From Chryseobacterium viscerum (GTDB taxonomy: Bacteria > Bacteroidota > Bacteroidia > Flavobacteriales > Weeksellaceae): a DNA stretch of 64,000 bases. The notes below the pieces were generated by a model, which saw only the letters and a list, made by a program, of their open reading frames with translations, had not been told where the DNA came from and ran no database searches. Numbering within the stretch: position 1 is the first letter of the stretch; each line of letters begins with the position of its first letter. Below are positions 17,483-25,994 of the stretch, in pieces. A program made the position numbers and the translations under genes. The stretch spans positions 192,119-256,118 of the forward strand of contig NZ_PPEG02000011.1 in NCBI RefSeq assembly GCF_002899945.2, written 5' to 3'.

Positions 17483-17511
17483 TTGAAAAATCAAACAATT
17501 GTTTAATTTTG
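17483..17511 (+). promoter_or_regulatory. Candidate ecotin promoter
   Basis: TTG (17483-17485), an 18-base spacer and TAATTTTG (17504-17511) fit the Bacteroidota consensus. The leader to the ATG at 17561 would be about 40 bases. Confidence 0.45.
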
Positions 17512-17560
17512 GAATGGTTTTTGAATTTATAGTAGTACAAATTAAAAAAATTATTAAAAG

Positions 17561-18049
17561 ATGAAATTTTCTAAAACTTTAATTACAGGATTGATATTAA
17601 TGGCTGGAGTAAATGCTTTCGCACAAAAGAAGGCAGAAAAGTTTGAAAAACTACAGATTGAAATGTTCCCAAAAGCGAAAGAAGGATATAAGCAAGTATA
17701 TGTTCAGCTTCCCGTAGCGAAAAATGAAAACGATTTAAAAGTTGAACTTTTCGTGGGTACTGAAAAAATGGTAGACTGTAATAACTACTTCCTGATGGGG
17801 GAAATGAAAACTCAGGATCTTCAGGGATGGGGATACAACTATTATGAAGTAGAGTCTAAAGGAGAAACAGCCGGAACATTGATGGGATGCCCTGGCCAGA
17901 AACAGACTAAGAAGTTTGTTACCTTAAAACCTGAAATCGTAAGATACAACAGCAAACTTCCATTGGTATTCTATGTACCAAAAGACATTGAAGTACGTTA
18001 CAGAATTTTACGTCCGGATGCTGCGATGAAAAAAGCAGTTCAAAAGTAA
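17561..18049 (+). CDS. eco: Ecotin, serine-protease inhibitor
   Basis: A 162-aa exported protein with a signal peptide ending NAFAQ (residue 22). It has the ecotin landmarks: EMFPKAKEGYKQVYVQLP, LKVELFVGTEKMVDCN, LQGWGYNYYEV, then the reactive loop TAGTLMGCPG and KKFVT, and VRYNSKLPLVFYVP. Ecotin is a periplasmic dimer that blocks trypsin-, chymotrypsin- and elastase-like proteases. By alignment with the E. coli protein (Cys50-Cys87, P1 Met84), Cys73 and Cys110 form the disulfide and the P1 residue is Leu107 rather than Met. That should still suit chymotrypsin- or elastase-like enzymes. The gene has its own promoter and terminator. Confidence 0.95.
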   Translation: MKFSKTLITGLILMAGVNAFAQKKAEKFEKLQIEMFPKAKEGYKQVYVQLPVAKNENDLKVELFVGTEKMVDCNNYFLMGEMKTQDLQGWGYNYYEVESKGETAGTLMGCPGQKQTKKFVTLKPEIVRYNSKLPLVFYVPKDIEVRYRILRPDAAMKKAVQK

Positions 18050-18072
18050 ATCAGCTTATTATAATTATACTG

Positions 18073-18107
18073 AAAACTCCTCACGGTGATGTGGGGAGTT
18101 TTCGTTT
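18073..18107 (+). terminator. Terminator after ecotin
   Basis: AAAACTCCTCAC (18073-18084) pairs with GTGGGGAGTTTT (18091-18102), with one T-G wobble and loop GGTGAT. Confidence 0.8.
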
Positions 18108-18164
18108 ATAATTGAATATTATCTCTCACAGATTTTGCTGATTGAGCAGATTATTATTCCCAAA

Positions 18165-18233
18165 ATCTGTCTCCCCAGTTTATCATTCCTTAGTAATTTA
18201 TCTTCCAAAATTTTAGGATTGGATTAAAAGAAT
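18165..18233. repeat. Imperfect direct repeat, copy 1
   Basis: This stretch of about 68 bp aligns with 19584-19651 in the same orientation. Shared blocks are CCCAGTTT, TCATTCC, TAG-AAT and TCCAAAATT, and overall similarity is roughly 70 per cent by eye. The pair brackets the TSP3-type gene. Confidence 0.6.
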
Positions 18234-18246
18234 AAAGCCAATTTTA

Positions 18247-19515
18247 TTATGTTATCCAATGATTAATTACCTTAATATTCCAACCTTCGGGAACTCTTGT
18301 TATGACATAAGTTTCACCTCTGGAAACCCCACTATGGATTAAAATGTAAGTGTCTTTTTTATCATCACATTTGAAAAGCTTGCTGTAAACAGGAACATAT
18401 AAATTGCTAAAACTTTGTTGGACGTATTTTGAAAACTCTTTTGAGGTGAGAAAAATGATCTTTTTACCCAAAGTATCTGCTCTTCTTAAGTTGTCGTCAT
18501 CAGTTACAATAACATCATATTGCAGCCTATCAAGGAAACTCTTTTTATCGTTATTTGAATAAGAATTATACCTTTCCCGCTGTGAAGCAAAGTCTTCTTT
18601 AAATGTTTTTAAATTCACGATAAACTCAATGGTTAATGGATCAGGATTATTAATGAGATCATATTCTCCATATATGGCGGCTAGTAATGCTTTTGTAAAA
18701 TCATTGTCTATTGTTTTATATTTGGGGTTATTATCCTCGGAATCAGAAACTCCATCGTTGTCGGTATCTTTTGAATGAGGATTGGTGAAAAGTTCCATTT
18801 TTTCTTCAAGATCATTAAGCCCGTCACCATCAGAATCTTTTATGATCTCATCAATATTAATAACAACCAATGCATTGTTTTTTAAGGTCTCATATTCAGG
18901 TCCGCCATGGGGAAAGGTCAATGGTCTGGTCATTCTTACAATATCTGCTTCAATTTGTAGATGATGGCTGTTTTTCCATAATGGGAATTGAGAATTACTT
19001 TTAAAAAAATAGTTATTATTCTTTTCCATTCCGGTATAATAATTCTTCCATGTTTCTCCATTGTCCATTGAGATTCTCAGATAGTATTTCACATTAAAAA
19101 AAGAATCAGTCTGATAAAGGATAGCAATGGTATTATTAAATTTGCCTGTCTTAACAATTAATGGCCAGGGAATATCTCCATATTGTTTTGCAAATTCTAT
19201 TTTTTTTATGGAATCTCTTACTTTATAATTTCCCAATAGGCTGTCGGATAACACTTTGCTTGCTGCAGAAGCTATTTTTGTTTCTAAAGAATCTATTATG
19301 TTTTCAGATCTTGAAAACCTTTTTAAATATTGGATAGATATGAATTTAAAAGGAGGAGTAAGTGCTTGTTTTCTGGTTATTTTATAATGGTAAGAATCAG
19401 TTTTTCTTGAACTGTCCCTGGCTTTTTTTAAAGCTTCACAGTTGCAGATCTCCTGATCTTGTGCTGCGGAAAAGATGTATAGTAAAGAGAAGAATAAGGT
19501 GAGAATTTGTTTCAA
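18247..19515 (-). CDS. Secreted protein with thrombospondin type-3-like Ca2+ repeats
   Basis: About 422 aa if read from the TTG at 19515, which gives a clean signal peptide (MKQILTLFFSLLYIFSAAQ). The frame extends upstream to 19620, but that extension runs through a repeat and reads as nonsense. A central segment, DSDGDGLNDLEEKMELF followed by KDTDNDGVSDSEDNNP, is a thrombospondin type-3-like calcium-binding repeat pair. The rest is not recognised, though GETWKNYYTG and similar pieces hint at a beta-rich domain. Imperfect direct repeats lie just outside both ends. Function is unknown; export to periplasm or outside is likely. Confidence 0.65.
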   Translation of the reverse strand: MKQILTLFFSLLYIFSAAQDQEICNCEALKKARDSSRKTDSYHYKITRKQALTPPFKFISIQYLKRFSRSENIIDSLETKIASAASKVLSDSLLGNYKVRDSIKKIEFAKQYGDIPWPLIVKTGKFNNTIAILYQTDSFFNVKYYLRISMDNGETWKNYYTGMEKNNNYFFKSNSQFPLWKNSHHLQIEADIVRMTRPLTFPHGGPEYETLKNNALVVINIDEIIKDSDGDGLNDLEEKMELFTNPHSKDTDNDGVSDSEDNNPKYKTIDNDFTKALLAAIYGEYDLINNPDPLTIEFIVNLKTFKEDFASQRERYNSYSNNDKKSFLDRLQYDVIVTDDDNLRRADTLGKKIIFLTSKEFSKYVQQSFSNLYVPVYSKLFKCDDKKDTYILIHSGVSRGETYVITRVPEGWNIKVINHWIT

Positions 19516-19583
19516 AATATATTTTTTTATTATATAGGTTGTTGTGAATTTAAGATGAAGTGCTGTTTTTGTTATTGCCAAAA

Positions 19584-19651
19584 GCCTATCTACCCAGTTT
19601 CTCATTCCGTAGGAATCCACCCTCCAAAATTCAGAATAGAATAAAAATAAT
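19584..19651. repeat. Imperfect direct repeat, copy 2
   Basis: Counterpart of 18165-18233. In reverse complement it carries GATTCCTACGGAATGAGAAA, which contains the short palindrome TTCCTACGGAA. It looks like an interspersed extragenic repeat rather than part of the gene. Confidence 0.6.
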
Positions 19652-19892
19652 CAGTGATTTTTTTCGGAAGAATATCATTTTATCCCTTTGTTTACTTATG
19701 AAATCATAATAGAAAGTGAATGGAAAAAGTAGAGTTAAATATTTTTTCAAAGTTTTTTAGTTTTTAATTAACATTTAAACGATCTGGCCAAAACTTTATT
19801 TTGTAGGGACTTAAACTTAAACATATTTTAAACTTACTTTAAATTCACCATATTGTAGAATTATCTTTAAGGATTTTAATATTTTTTGCATT

Positions 19893-19900
19893 ATATTTGT
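19893..19900 (+). promoter_or_regulatory. -7 element of the TolC operon
   Basis: TATATTTG stands 14 bases before the ATG at 19915 and matches TAnnTTTG. No clear -33 is seen. The 294 bp between the TSP3 gene and this operon otherwise show only AT-rich sequence plus repeat copy 2. Confidence 0.45.
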
Positions 19901-19914
19901 TATAAACATAAACC

Positions 19915-21333
19915 ATGAAAAACAATTTATTGATTTTTACGTTTAGTTTTTTTGCTTTCCCCGCTTTTGGCTGGGCCCAGTCTGCGCCGGATTTTAAAGA
20001 ACTTCTGGATAGTGCTATGGTTCAGGATTCGAACCTCAAAATGCAGATTACCCAAAATAAACTTACCGATCTTGACGAACACAAACTAAAGGATATCTTT
20101 CTTCCTACTTTGGAATTAAGTGGTAAAGCCGGCTATCTCAACGGAACAGCAAGACTGACGTCACCGGAATTCAATCTCGCTCCCTTTATCAATATTCCGG
20201 AAGGAGCTTTTAACAATAATTTCAATGTATCAGGTTTTTCAGGGATTGCCAAGGCAGATGCCAAAATGCTTCTGTACTCGGGAGGAAAGGTCAAGTACCT
20301 GAAAAAAGCCGTTGAAGAAAAGAAAAAGTCTGAAGATATTCTGCTGGAGAAAACAAAAGATGAGGTTATTGCCACTATTTCTAAAGCGTATGATCAATTA
20401 GCCCTGATTCATCAGTCTAAAAAAGTGCTGGATGAAAGTAAAAAAAGACTGGATATTAACAGAAAGACCGCAGATAAAGCGCTTGGTTACGGTTTGATTA
20501 CTCCTTATGATCATAAGAAAATCGAACTGGCTCAGGCTACCTTAGATGCCAAAATGGTAGAATATGAAGGGAAAAAGGAACTGCTTCTTACCCAGCTTTA
20601 TATTTTAACCGGCATCAGCAGAGACCGACTCAGAATGATTGATCCGGTATTGTCTCCGGTAGAATTGCTTGCTGCAGAAAAAGGAATAGAACAGAGAGCC
20701 GAAATCCGTGCTTTGGAACACGGCATCAGTGCAGCAGACTATAAAATAAAAGCTGAAAGAACATGGATGATTCCCAAGGTACAGTTGATGGCTTCCGCCT
20801 ATTATATCGGATTGTACGGAAACAGGATCAAATCTTCAGAAAATGTAATTCCGGCAGTCCCAATACTTGGATATGAAGGGAAAAAACTGGACTGGAGACC
20901 TAATAATATCAACGTATTTCCATTGATTACAGCAGGAGTAGGCTTTAAATGGGAAATTTTCGACGGTAAAGAAGGAAAACATGCAGAAGAAACCGCCAAA
21001 GTAGGGAAAGAAGTACTCCAAAATCAGAAAGAAGATGCCCTGAAAAAACTGACACTGAACCTTGCCAATAATCAAACCAATTATGATATTGCTTCTGCAC
21101 AGATCCCATTAAAAGCCAAAGAAAAAGAATTGGCAAAAAATGCACTCATACAGGCAGAAAAAGAATTCAGATATGGGATGAGTAAATCTTCTCAGCTGAT
21201 CGATGCAGAAAATGACCTTGAAGTTGTCGAACTGGAATATCAGAATGCCATTTTCAACCAGAGAAGAGCGGGAATAGAACTGATGAGATCTACCCAGGAA
21301 CTTGATATCACCAAATTTTATTTAATCCCTTAA
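19915..21333 (+). CDS. TolC-family outer-membrane efflux protein
   Basis: A 472-aa protein with a signal peptide (cleavage near FGWAQ) and the two internally similar halves of outer-membrane efflux trimers. These are long heptad-rich helices (for example KKAVEEKKKSEDILLEKTKDE and KELAKNALIQAEKEFRYGM) around beta segments, ending ELMRSTQELDITKFYLIP. It would form the outer-membrane duct of a tripartite exporter. It is first of a three-gene operon, 8 bp before a HlyD-type adaptor and then an ABC-2 permease. Substrate is unknown. No TetR-type regulator is adjacent. Confidence 0.9.
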   Translation: MKNNLLIFTFSFFAFPAFGWAQSAPDFKELLDSAMVQDSNLKMQITQNKLTDLDEHKLKDIFLPTLELSGKAGYLNGTARLTSPEFNLAPFINIPEGAFNNNFNVSGFSGIAKADAKMLLYSGGKVKYLKKAVEEKKKSEDILLEKTKDEVIATISKAYDQLALIHQSKKVLDESKKRLDINRKTADKALGYGLITPYDHKKIELAQATLDAKMVEYEGKKELLLTQLYILTGISRDRLRMIDPVLSPVELLAAEKGIEQRAEIRALEHGISAADYKIKAERTWMIPKVQLMASAYYIGLYGNRIKSSENVIPAVPILGYEGKKLDWRPNNINVFPLITAGVGFKWEIFDGKEGKHAEETAKVGKEVLQNQKEDALKKLTLNLANNQTNYDIASAQIPLKAKEKELAKNALIQAEKEFRYGMSKSSQLIDAENDLEVVELEYQNAIFNQRRAGIELMRSTQELDITKFYLIP

Positions 21334-21341
21334 AAATTTAA

Positions 21342-22301
21342 ATGATGCATAAAAATATATCTATACTCTTCGCTGCTTTCTTTATGCTGGGGAGCTGTGA
21401 CAAAAAAAATGAAAAGATCAAAGATCCCGAAGGTAAAACCAAAAAAGATGTGATTTCTTTTGCTCCTAAGGTAACCGGAAGAATTTTAAAAATATATGTG
21501 TCCGAAGGGCAGACTGTGAAAAGAGGAGATACCCTGGCACAACTTTATGTACCGGAGGTTTCAGCAAAAATAGCTCAGGCTCAGGGTGCCGTAAGTGCTG
21601 CCACAGCCCAGGAGCAGATGGCGAAAAACGGAGCCACAGCCGATCAGATGAGGCAGCTTCAGGCAAAATATAAAGGGTTAAAAGAACAATATGAATTTGC
21701 ACAGAAATCTTACAAAAGAGCAAACAATATGTTCCGTGACAGCTTAATGTCTCCACAGGCTCATGACGAAATCTATGCAAAATTGCAGGGAGCAAAAGCA
21801 CAATATGATGCTGTTGTAGCAGAGTTGGATGATGTACAAAGAGGAACCCGTTTCGAAAAAGTGGAAATGGCAGCAGGTCAGGCATCACAGGCTAAAGGAG
21901 CTTTACAGGAAGCTAATGTGGCCTACTCTGAAAGATATATCATTGCGACCAATGATATGGAAATAGAAACCATCAGCCTGAACACTGGTGAGCTGGCAAC
22001 CGCTGGTTTTGCCCTGTTCAACGGATATATTCCGGAAAGCACCTACTTCAGATTTACCATTCCGGAAAGTTCAATTTCAAAATATAAAAAAGGGCAGGAG
22101 GTCAATATGCAGGTGGTTTATAATAAAGAAAACCTGACAGGAAATATTGTGTATATCAAGCAGCTGACAAAGTATGCAGATATCACCACTGCTTATCCTG
22201 ACTATCAGCTGCAGGACGCAATCTACGAGATCAAAGTAAAACCTAAAGAGATGAATAAGGCTAAAAGTATTTTGGTCAATGCCAATGTTATCCTTAAATA
22301 A
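21342..22301 (+). CDS. HlyD-family periplasmic adaptor lipoprotein
   Basis: A 319-aa adaptor with a lipoprotein signal ending LGSC, so it is probably anchored to the inner membrane. The biotinyl-lipoyl half KVTGRILKIYVSEGQTVKRG comes first. A long coiled-coil hairpin follows (about residues 75-190, with many A/Q/K), and then the C-terminal beta-barrel region with IPESSISKYKKGQEV. This order is typical of membrane-fusion proteins that bridge permease and TolC. Two adjacent ATG codons (21342 and 21345) are possible starts. It lies between the TolC and permease genes. Confidence 0.9.
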   Translation: MMHKNISILFAAFFMLGSCDKKNEKIKDPEGKTKKDVISFAPKVTGRILKIYVSEGQTVKRGDTLAQLYVPEVSAKIAQAQGAVSAATAQEQMAKNGATADQMRQLQAKYKGLKEQYEFAQKSYKRANNMFRDSLMSPQAHDEIYAKLQGAKAQYDAVVAELDDVQRGTRFEKVEMAAGQASQAKGALQEANVAYSERYIIATNDMEIETISLNTGELATAGFALFNGYIPESTYFRFTIPESSISKYKKGQEVNMQVVYNKENLTGNIVYIKQLTKYADITTAYPDYQLQDAIYEIKVKPKEMNKAKSILVNANVILK

Positions 22302-22367
22302 ATTGAAACGGGACAGATGAGCTTTAAGTAAGATTCATTGTGTTCTTCACAATATAAAAATATACAG

Positions 22368-23576
22368 ATGAAAGAATTTTTCCGTCTTTTAAAACGAGAG
22401 TTCAAACTTTTTATCGGCAATTCTACCTTAAGGACGGTGTTCTTTTTGGCACCGGTGTTCTATGCCACTTTGCTGGGGTTTGTCTACAAAAGCGGAAAAG
22501 TTGAAAATACTCCCGTATTGGTGGTCGACAGAGACAATACTCCTTTGTCTAACCAATTGACGGAAATGCTGGATGATAATAAAAGCATCAAAATTATCAA
22601 ATACGTGCAGGAACCTCTGAGTATCAAAGATGAGGTGATCAAACATGAAGCAGCGGCTGTCGTGATTATTCCCTCAAGGTTTGAAGGAGATATGCTTCAG
22701 AAAAAATACCCTGAACTGAATGTTTATATCAATACAGGGAATGTTTTAACCGCCAATTTTGCCTCCAAAGCGCTTCAGCTGACCATAGGAACATTTTCTG
22801 CCGGAGCTTCCATCAAAGCCCTTCAAAAAGCGGGAATGCCTGCTGCAAAAGCAGCTACACAATATGAACCTTTCAAAGCCAATTATATTACCCTGTTCAA
22901 TACAACAGGAAACTACCTTATTTTCATGTGGCCGGCGATGCTGGCAGTGGTATTACAACAGGTAATCCTCCTGGCGATGGCTGTAAGTTTCGCTGCCGAA
23001 TTTGAAAGAGGATCCTTTGTAAAAGAATATTTGAAAATGAAAAAATGGGCCTTCCCAACCATGCTTATTAAAGTGATCCCAATTTGGGTGTTTTCTATTC
23101 TGATTGTTGGTATTTATTACTTTATGCATATGATTTTCCACGTTCCGATGCCCGAAGGAATACTCAATTTTATTCTTCTGACAGCAGTTTTTGTGGGATC
23201 AGCTTCATTTTTAGGCGTATTTATCAGTATTCTGATTCCTGATGCATTGAAGGCTACACAGATTCTTATGGTGATTGCCTCACCGGCTTTCATCATCAGT
23301 GGTTTTACATGGCCTTTGAATGCAATGCCTGGTTTCGTTCAGTTTATTGCCAATATTATTCCGTTAACTCCTTTTTTACAGGCCTTTAAAATTCTATTAA
23401 TTCAAAAAGGTTCGGTAGAACTTACATTCCCTTATCTGAAGCATCTAAGCATTCTTTTAGTGGTATACGCGATTATAGGCTGGATTGCTTTAAAAATCAA
23501 ACTTTGGTTTATTTTCAAAAAAGCAGCTCCACAGGAAATTGCAGTCGAGAACACTTCTCGGGAGGATATTGAATAG
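22368..23576 (+). CDS. ABC-2 type transporter permease
   Basis: A 402-aa membrane protein. The ATG at 22368 is chosen because the family begins at MKEFFRLLKREFKLF; an upstream in-frame TTG at 22338 would only add an unlikely decapeptide. One N-terminal helix is followed by a large periplasmic domain (about residues 40-185), then five membrane helices. This matches the YhhJ/YbhR group, which exports drugs or other small molecules with TolC and HlyD partners. No nucleotide-binding subunit is encoded here, so the ATPase must come from elsewhere or the operon is incomplete. The 66-bp gap before it has no terminator. Confidence 0.88.
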   Translation: MKEFFRLLKREFKLFIGNSTLRTVFFLAPVFYATLLGFVYKSGKVENTPVLVVDRDNTPLSNQLTEMLDDNKSIKIIKYVQEPLSIKDEVIKHEAAAVVIIPSRFEGDMLQKKYPELNVYINTGNVLTANFASKALQLTIGTFSAGASIKALQKAGMPAAKAATQYEPFKANYITLFNTTGNYLIFMWPAMLAVVLQQVILLAMAVSFAAEFERGSFVKEYLKMKKWAFPTMLIKVIPIWVFSILIVGIYYFMHMIFHVPMPEGILNFILLTAVFVGSASFLGVFISILIPDALKATQILMVIASPAFIISGFTWPLNAMPGFVQFIANIIPLTPFLQAFKILLIQKGSVELTFPYLKHLSILLVVYAIIGWIALKIKLWFIFKKAAPQEIAVENTSREDIE

Positions 23577-23654
23577 TTTTTTTGTTGCGGGTTAATTTGT
23601 CGCGAGCAACTCTCAATTTTTTCAACCGACGATAAAATCAAACGAAAAAACTAA

Positions 23655-23662
23655 TATATTTG
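23655..23662 (+). promoter_or_regulatory. -7 element before the DUF1569 gene
   Basis: TATATTTG lies 22 bases before the ATG at 23685, a good TAnnTTTG match. A -33 element is not evident. Confidence 0.4.
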
Positions 23663-23684
23663 TCCATAGTAAAATAGAAATTAT

Positions 23685-24140
23685 ATGGAAAATGTATTTG
23701 ATGCAAAAGATGCTCAAAACTATATTGATAGAATAAACAAACTGGTGGAAGATACCCATGGTTTATGGGGTAAAATGACGGTAGATCAGATGTTGGCACA
23801 CTGCAGTATAACCTATGAGATGATCTATGAACCCGAAAAACATAAGAAACCGGGATCTATTGCAAAATTTATATTAAAAACCTTTGTAAAACCTAAAGTA
23901 GTAGGAGAGAAAGCATACCCAAGAGATTCTCCTACCGCTCCGCAGTTTTTGATAACGACCAGAAAAAATTTTCACGAAGAAAAAACAAGATTGATTGGTT
24001 TTATCCAAAAGACCCAGCAATTGGGAGCAGATGCTTTTGATGGTAAAGAATCTTTTTCTTTCGGAAAATTGAAAGCTCAGGAGTGGAATAATATGTTTGC
24101 CAAACATCTGAACCACCACCTGTCACAATTTGGCGTTTAA
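23685..24140 (+). CDS. DUF1569 protein (DinB-like fold)
   Basis: A 151-aa cytoplasmic protein matching DUF1569: MTVDQMLAHCSITYEM near the N-terminus and NNMFAKHLNHHLSQFGV at the end. The histidines in AHC and KHLNHHL are placed like the metal ligands of DinB-type four-helix proteins. That suggests metal binding, but no reaction is known for the family. It opens a run of five small plus-strand genes (23685-25904) with very short gaps. Confidence 0.8.
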   Translation: MENVFDAKDAQNYIDRINKLVEDTHGLWGKMTVDQMLAHCSITYEMIYEPEKHKKPGSIAKFILKTFVKPKVVGEKAYPRDSPTAPQFLITTRKNFHEEKTRLIGFIQKTQQLGADAFDGKESFSFGKLKAQEWNNMFAKHLNHHLSQFGV

Positions 24141-24150
24141 AAATCACTGT

Positions 24151-24621
24151 ATGAAAAAACTTTTATTACTCCTCATTCTGACCGCCAATTTTGTGTTGGG
24201 GCAGATGCCTGATATTTCAAATACCTGGCTAAACAATAGTAAACCTTATATAGGAACTATTGGAAACAAAGGTCAGGAACTGAAACTTAAGATCAATATT
24301 TCTGAACAGAATAAAAAGAATGATCAGGAATATTTTGTTTCAGGATACACTCTTGTAGACGCCATCTATACAAAATTTGAAGGTAAGATTACCATTTCGA
24401 AATATAAAGACTCCAAAAAGCAGGGAACTGTATTTGGGGAATATGAGCTGGCAGAAGAGAACAAAGGAAAACATTCTGGGCTTCTTAAAGGAAAATTGGT
24501 CTACAAATTCAAATGGAATAAGAAAACAGAAAAAATTGAAGGACAAAACATTGAGCTTGTAGGCGATTGGAAAGGCTACGATGGAACTCTGAAATTCGCA
24601 ACCTATTTAAAAAACCAATAA
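24151..24621 (+). CDS. Small secreted protein, unknown
   Basis: A 156-aa protein. The ATG at 24151 is chosen over 24130 because it starts a proper signal peptide (MKKLLLLLILTANFVLGQ). The mature part is rich in Lys, Gly and Thr with alternating beta-strand pattern (KFEGKITISKYKDSKK, GLLKGKLVYKFKW), suggesting a small beta-barrel or lipocalin-like fold. I do not recognise a family. It starts 10 bp after the DUF1569 gene and ends 2 bp before the next gene, so it is in an operon. Confidence 0.7.
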   Translation: MKKLLLLLILTANFVLGQMPDISNTWLNNSKPYIGTIGNKGQELKLKINISEQNKKNDQEYFVSGYTLVDAIYTKFEGKITISKYKDSKKQGTVFGEYELAEENKGKHSGLLKGKLVYKFKWNKKTEKIEGQNIELVGDWKGYDGTLKFATYLKNQ

Positions 24622-24623
24622 TC

Positions 24624-25028
24624 ATGCTGAGAAGAATTTTAGCCGTGGTAGTGGGGCTTATTGTGGGATCTCTATGCATTACGTTGGTAGAAAATATAGG
24701 CCATTATTTGTATCCTCCTCCTGCAGAAGCGGGTGCCGGAGATATGGAGGCGCTGAAAGTGTATGTGGGTGAAGCTCCCTTTATGGCTTTGTTTTTTATC
24801 ATTCTGGCTTATGCATTAGCTGCTTTTCTTTCTGGATTTACAGCTACAAAAATTTCAAATAACGGGAAAAATACAGCGGCAATACTCTGTGGAGTTATTT
24901 TTTTACTGATGACCATTTATATGATGGCAACATTACCTACTCCAATCTGGTTCTGGATCGCAGGAATTCTCGTTTGGGGATTGGTTTTCGCAGGACATCA
25001 ACTCGCTTTAAAAACAAAAAAAATATGA
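24624..25028 (+). CDS. Small four-helix membrane protein
   Basis: A 134-aa protein. The start at 24624 (MLRRILAVVVGL) is preferred because the longer frame from 24567 only reads into the previous gene. Four hydrophobic segments are visible: residues 4-22, 45-66, 78-98 and 102-125. Between the first two lies a loop with YPPPAEAG. This arrangement occurs in many small uncharacterised inner-membrane proteins of Flavobacteriia. Its stop overlaps the ATG of the following VOC gene (ATGA), so the two are translationally coupled. Confidence 0.7.
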   Translation: MLRRILAVVVGLIVGSLCITLVENIGHYLYPPPAEAGAGDMEALKVYVGEAPFMALFFIILAYALAAFLSGFTATKISNNGKNTAAILCGVIFLLMTIYMMATLPTPIWFWIAGILVWGLVFAGHQLALKTKKI

Positions 25029-25396
25029 AATTAGGAGCATTTTCAATCAGCTTAAGTGTAAAAGACCTTCAGAAATCTAAGGACTTTTATGAGAAACTGG
25101 GCTTTACAACCATGGCAGGAGCTGCAGAACAGAATTATCTGATTATGAAGAATGGTTCTACATTGATCGGACTTTTCCAGGCAATGTTTGACGGAAATAT
25201 GCTTACTTTCAATCCGGGATGGGACGAAAATGCACAGAATCTCGAATCTTTTGAAGATGTGCGTGAAATTCAGAAAAGATTAAAAGAAAGCGGAGTTGAA
25301 ATAGGGAAAGAAGCAGATGAAACCACTTCAGGACCAGAACATATTTATCTGAAAGATCCGGATGGAAACATGATTCTTATAGATCAGCACAGGTAA
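25025..25396 (+). CDS. VOC (glyoxalase-fold) family protein
   Basis: A 123-aa protein starting MKLGAFSISLSVKDLQKSKDFYEKLGF, the classic beta-alpha-beta opening of vicinal-oxygen-chelate proteins. It ends PEHIYLKDPDGNMILIDQHR, which holds the usual metal-ligand position Glu/Asp near a DPDGN turn. Members include glyoxalase I, bleomycin-binding proteins and dioxygenases; the reaction here is unknown. The start at 25025 overlaps the upstream stop as ATGA, which favours it over the frame opening at 24974. Confidence 0.88.
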   Translation: MKLGAFSISLSVKDLQKSKDFYEKLGFTTMAGAAEQNYLIMKNGSTLIGLFQAMFDGNMLTFNPGWDENAQNLESFEDVREIQKRLKESGVEIGKEADETTSGPEHIYLKDPDGNMILIDQHR

Positions 25397-25454
25397 AATA
25401 TCTGAAAATCAATAAAGACTACTTAAAACAAACTTAACTAATAAAAAAACAATT

Positions 25455-25904
25455 ATGGCATCAGTAAACGTTTATTTAACATTTAATGGAAATTGCAGAG
25501 AAGCATTCGATTTCTATAAGTCGGTTTTCGGCGGAGAATATCCTTACATCGGAACATTTGGAGAAATGCCTCCAATGGAAGGGAAAGAAGCTTCTGCAGA
25601 AGATAAAGACAGAATCATGCACGTTTCTCTTCCTATTTCTAAGGAAACAATATTAATGGGAAGTGATACAGGTGGAGAATGGGCTTCTAACTTCAAAGAA
25701 GGAAACAATTTCTCTATTTCTGTGAACGCAGAATCCAAAGACGAAGCAGACAAATTATTCGGTGGTCTTTCTGCTGGTGGACAGATAACTATGCCAATGG
25801 CAGATACTTTCTGGGGAGCTTACTTTGGAATGTTTACTGATAAGTTCGGGATCAACTGGATGGTAAATTATGATGATCCTGCTAAAATGCAGCAACATCC
25901 GTAA
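25455..25904 (+). CDS. PhnB-like VOC family protein
   Basis: A 149-aa protein beginning VNVYLTFNGNCREAFDFYKSVFGGE, typical of the PhnB/3-demethylubiquinone-methyltransferase-like VOC group. The MHVSLPI segment, the MGSDTGG loop and the ending WGAYFGMFTDKFGINWMVNY also fit the group. Proteins of this type are usually annotated by fold only. It is 58 bp after another VOC gene and is followed by a strong terminator, so it closes the small-gene run. Confidence 0.88.
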   Translation: MASVNVYLTFNGNCREAFDFYKSVFGGEYPYIGTFGEMPPMEGKEASAEDKDRIMHVSLPISKETILMGSDTGGEWASNFKEGNNFSISVNAESKDEADKLFGGLSAGGQITMPMADTFWGAYFGMFTDKFGINWMVNYDDPAKMQQHP

Positions 25905-25929
25905 ATTCATTTTTGTATTCAAAATATTG

Positions 25930-25958
25930 AAAACCGACAGATATCTGTCGGTTTTTTT
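25930..25958. terminator. Bidirectional palindromic terminator
   Basis: AAAACCGACAGATATCTGTCGGTTTT is a perfect palindrome of 26 bases followed by more T. It separates the VOC gene from the convergent T9SS protein gene. Confidence 0.9.
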
Positions 25959-25994
25959 AATATGTATTGTAAACTGTTTGTAAGAAATAGCTTT

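Noticed and set aside
19516..19620. N-terminal extension of the TSP3-type protein
   Set aside because: It reads through a repeat copy and precedes a proper signal peptide starting at the TTG of 19515.
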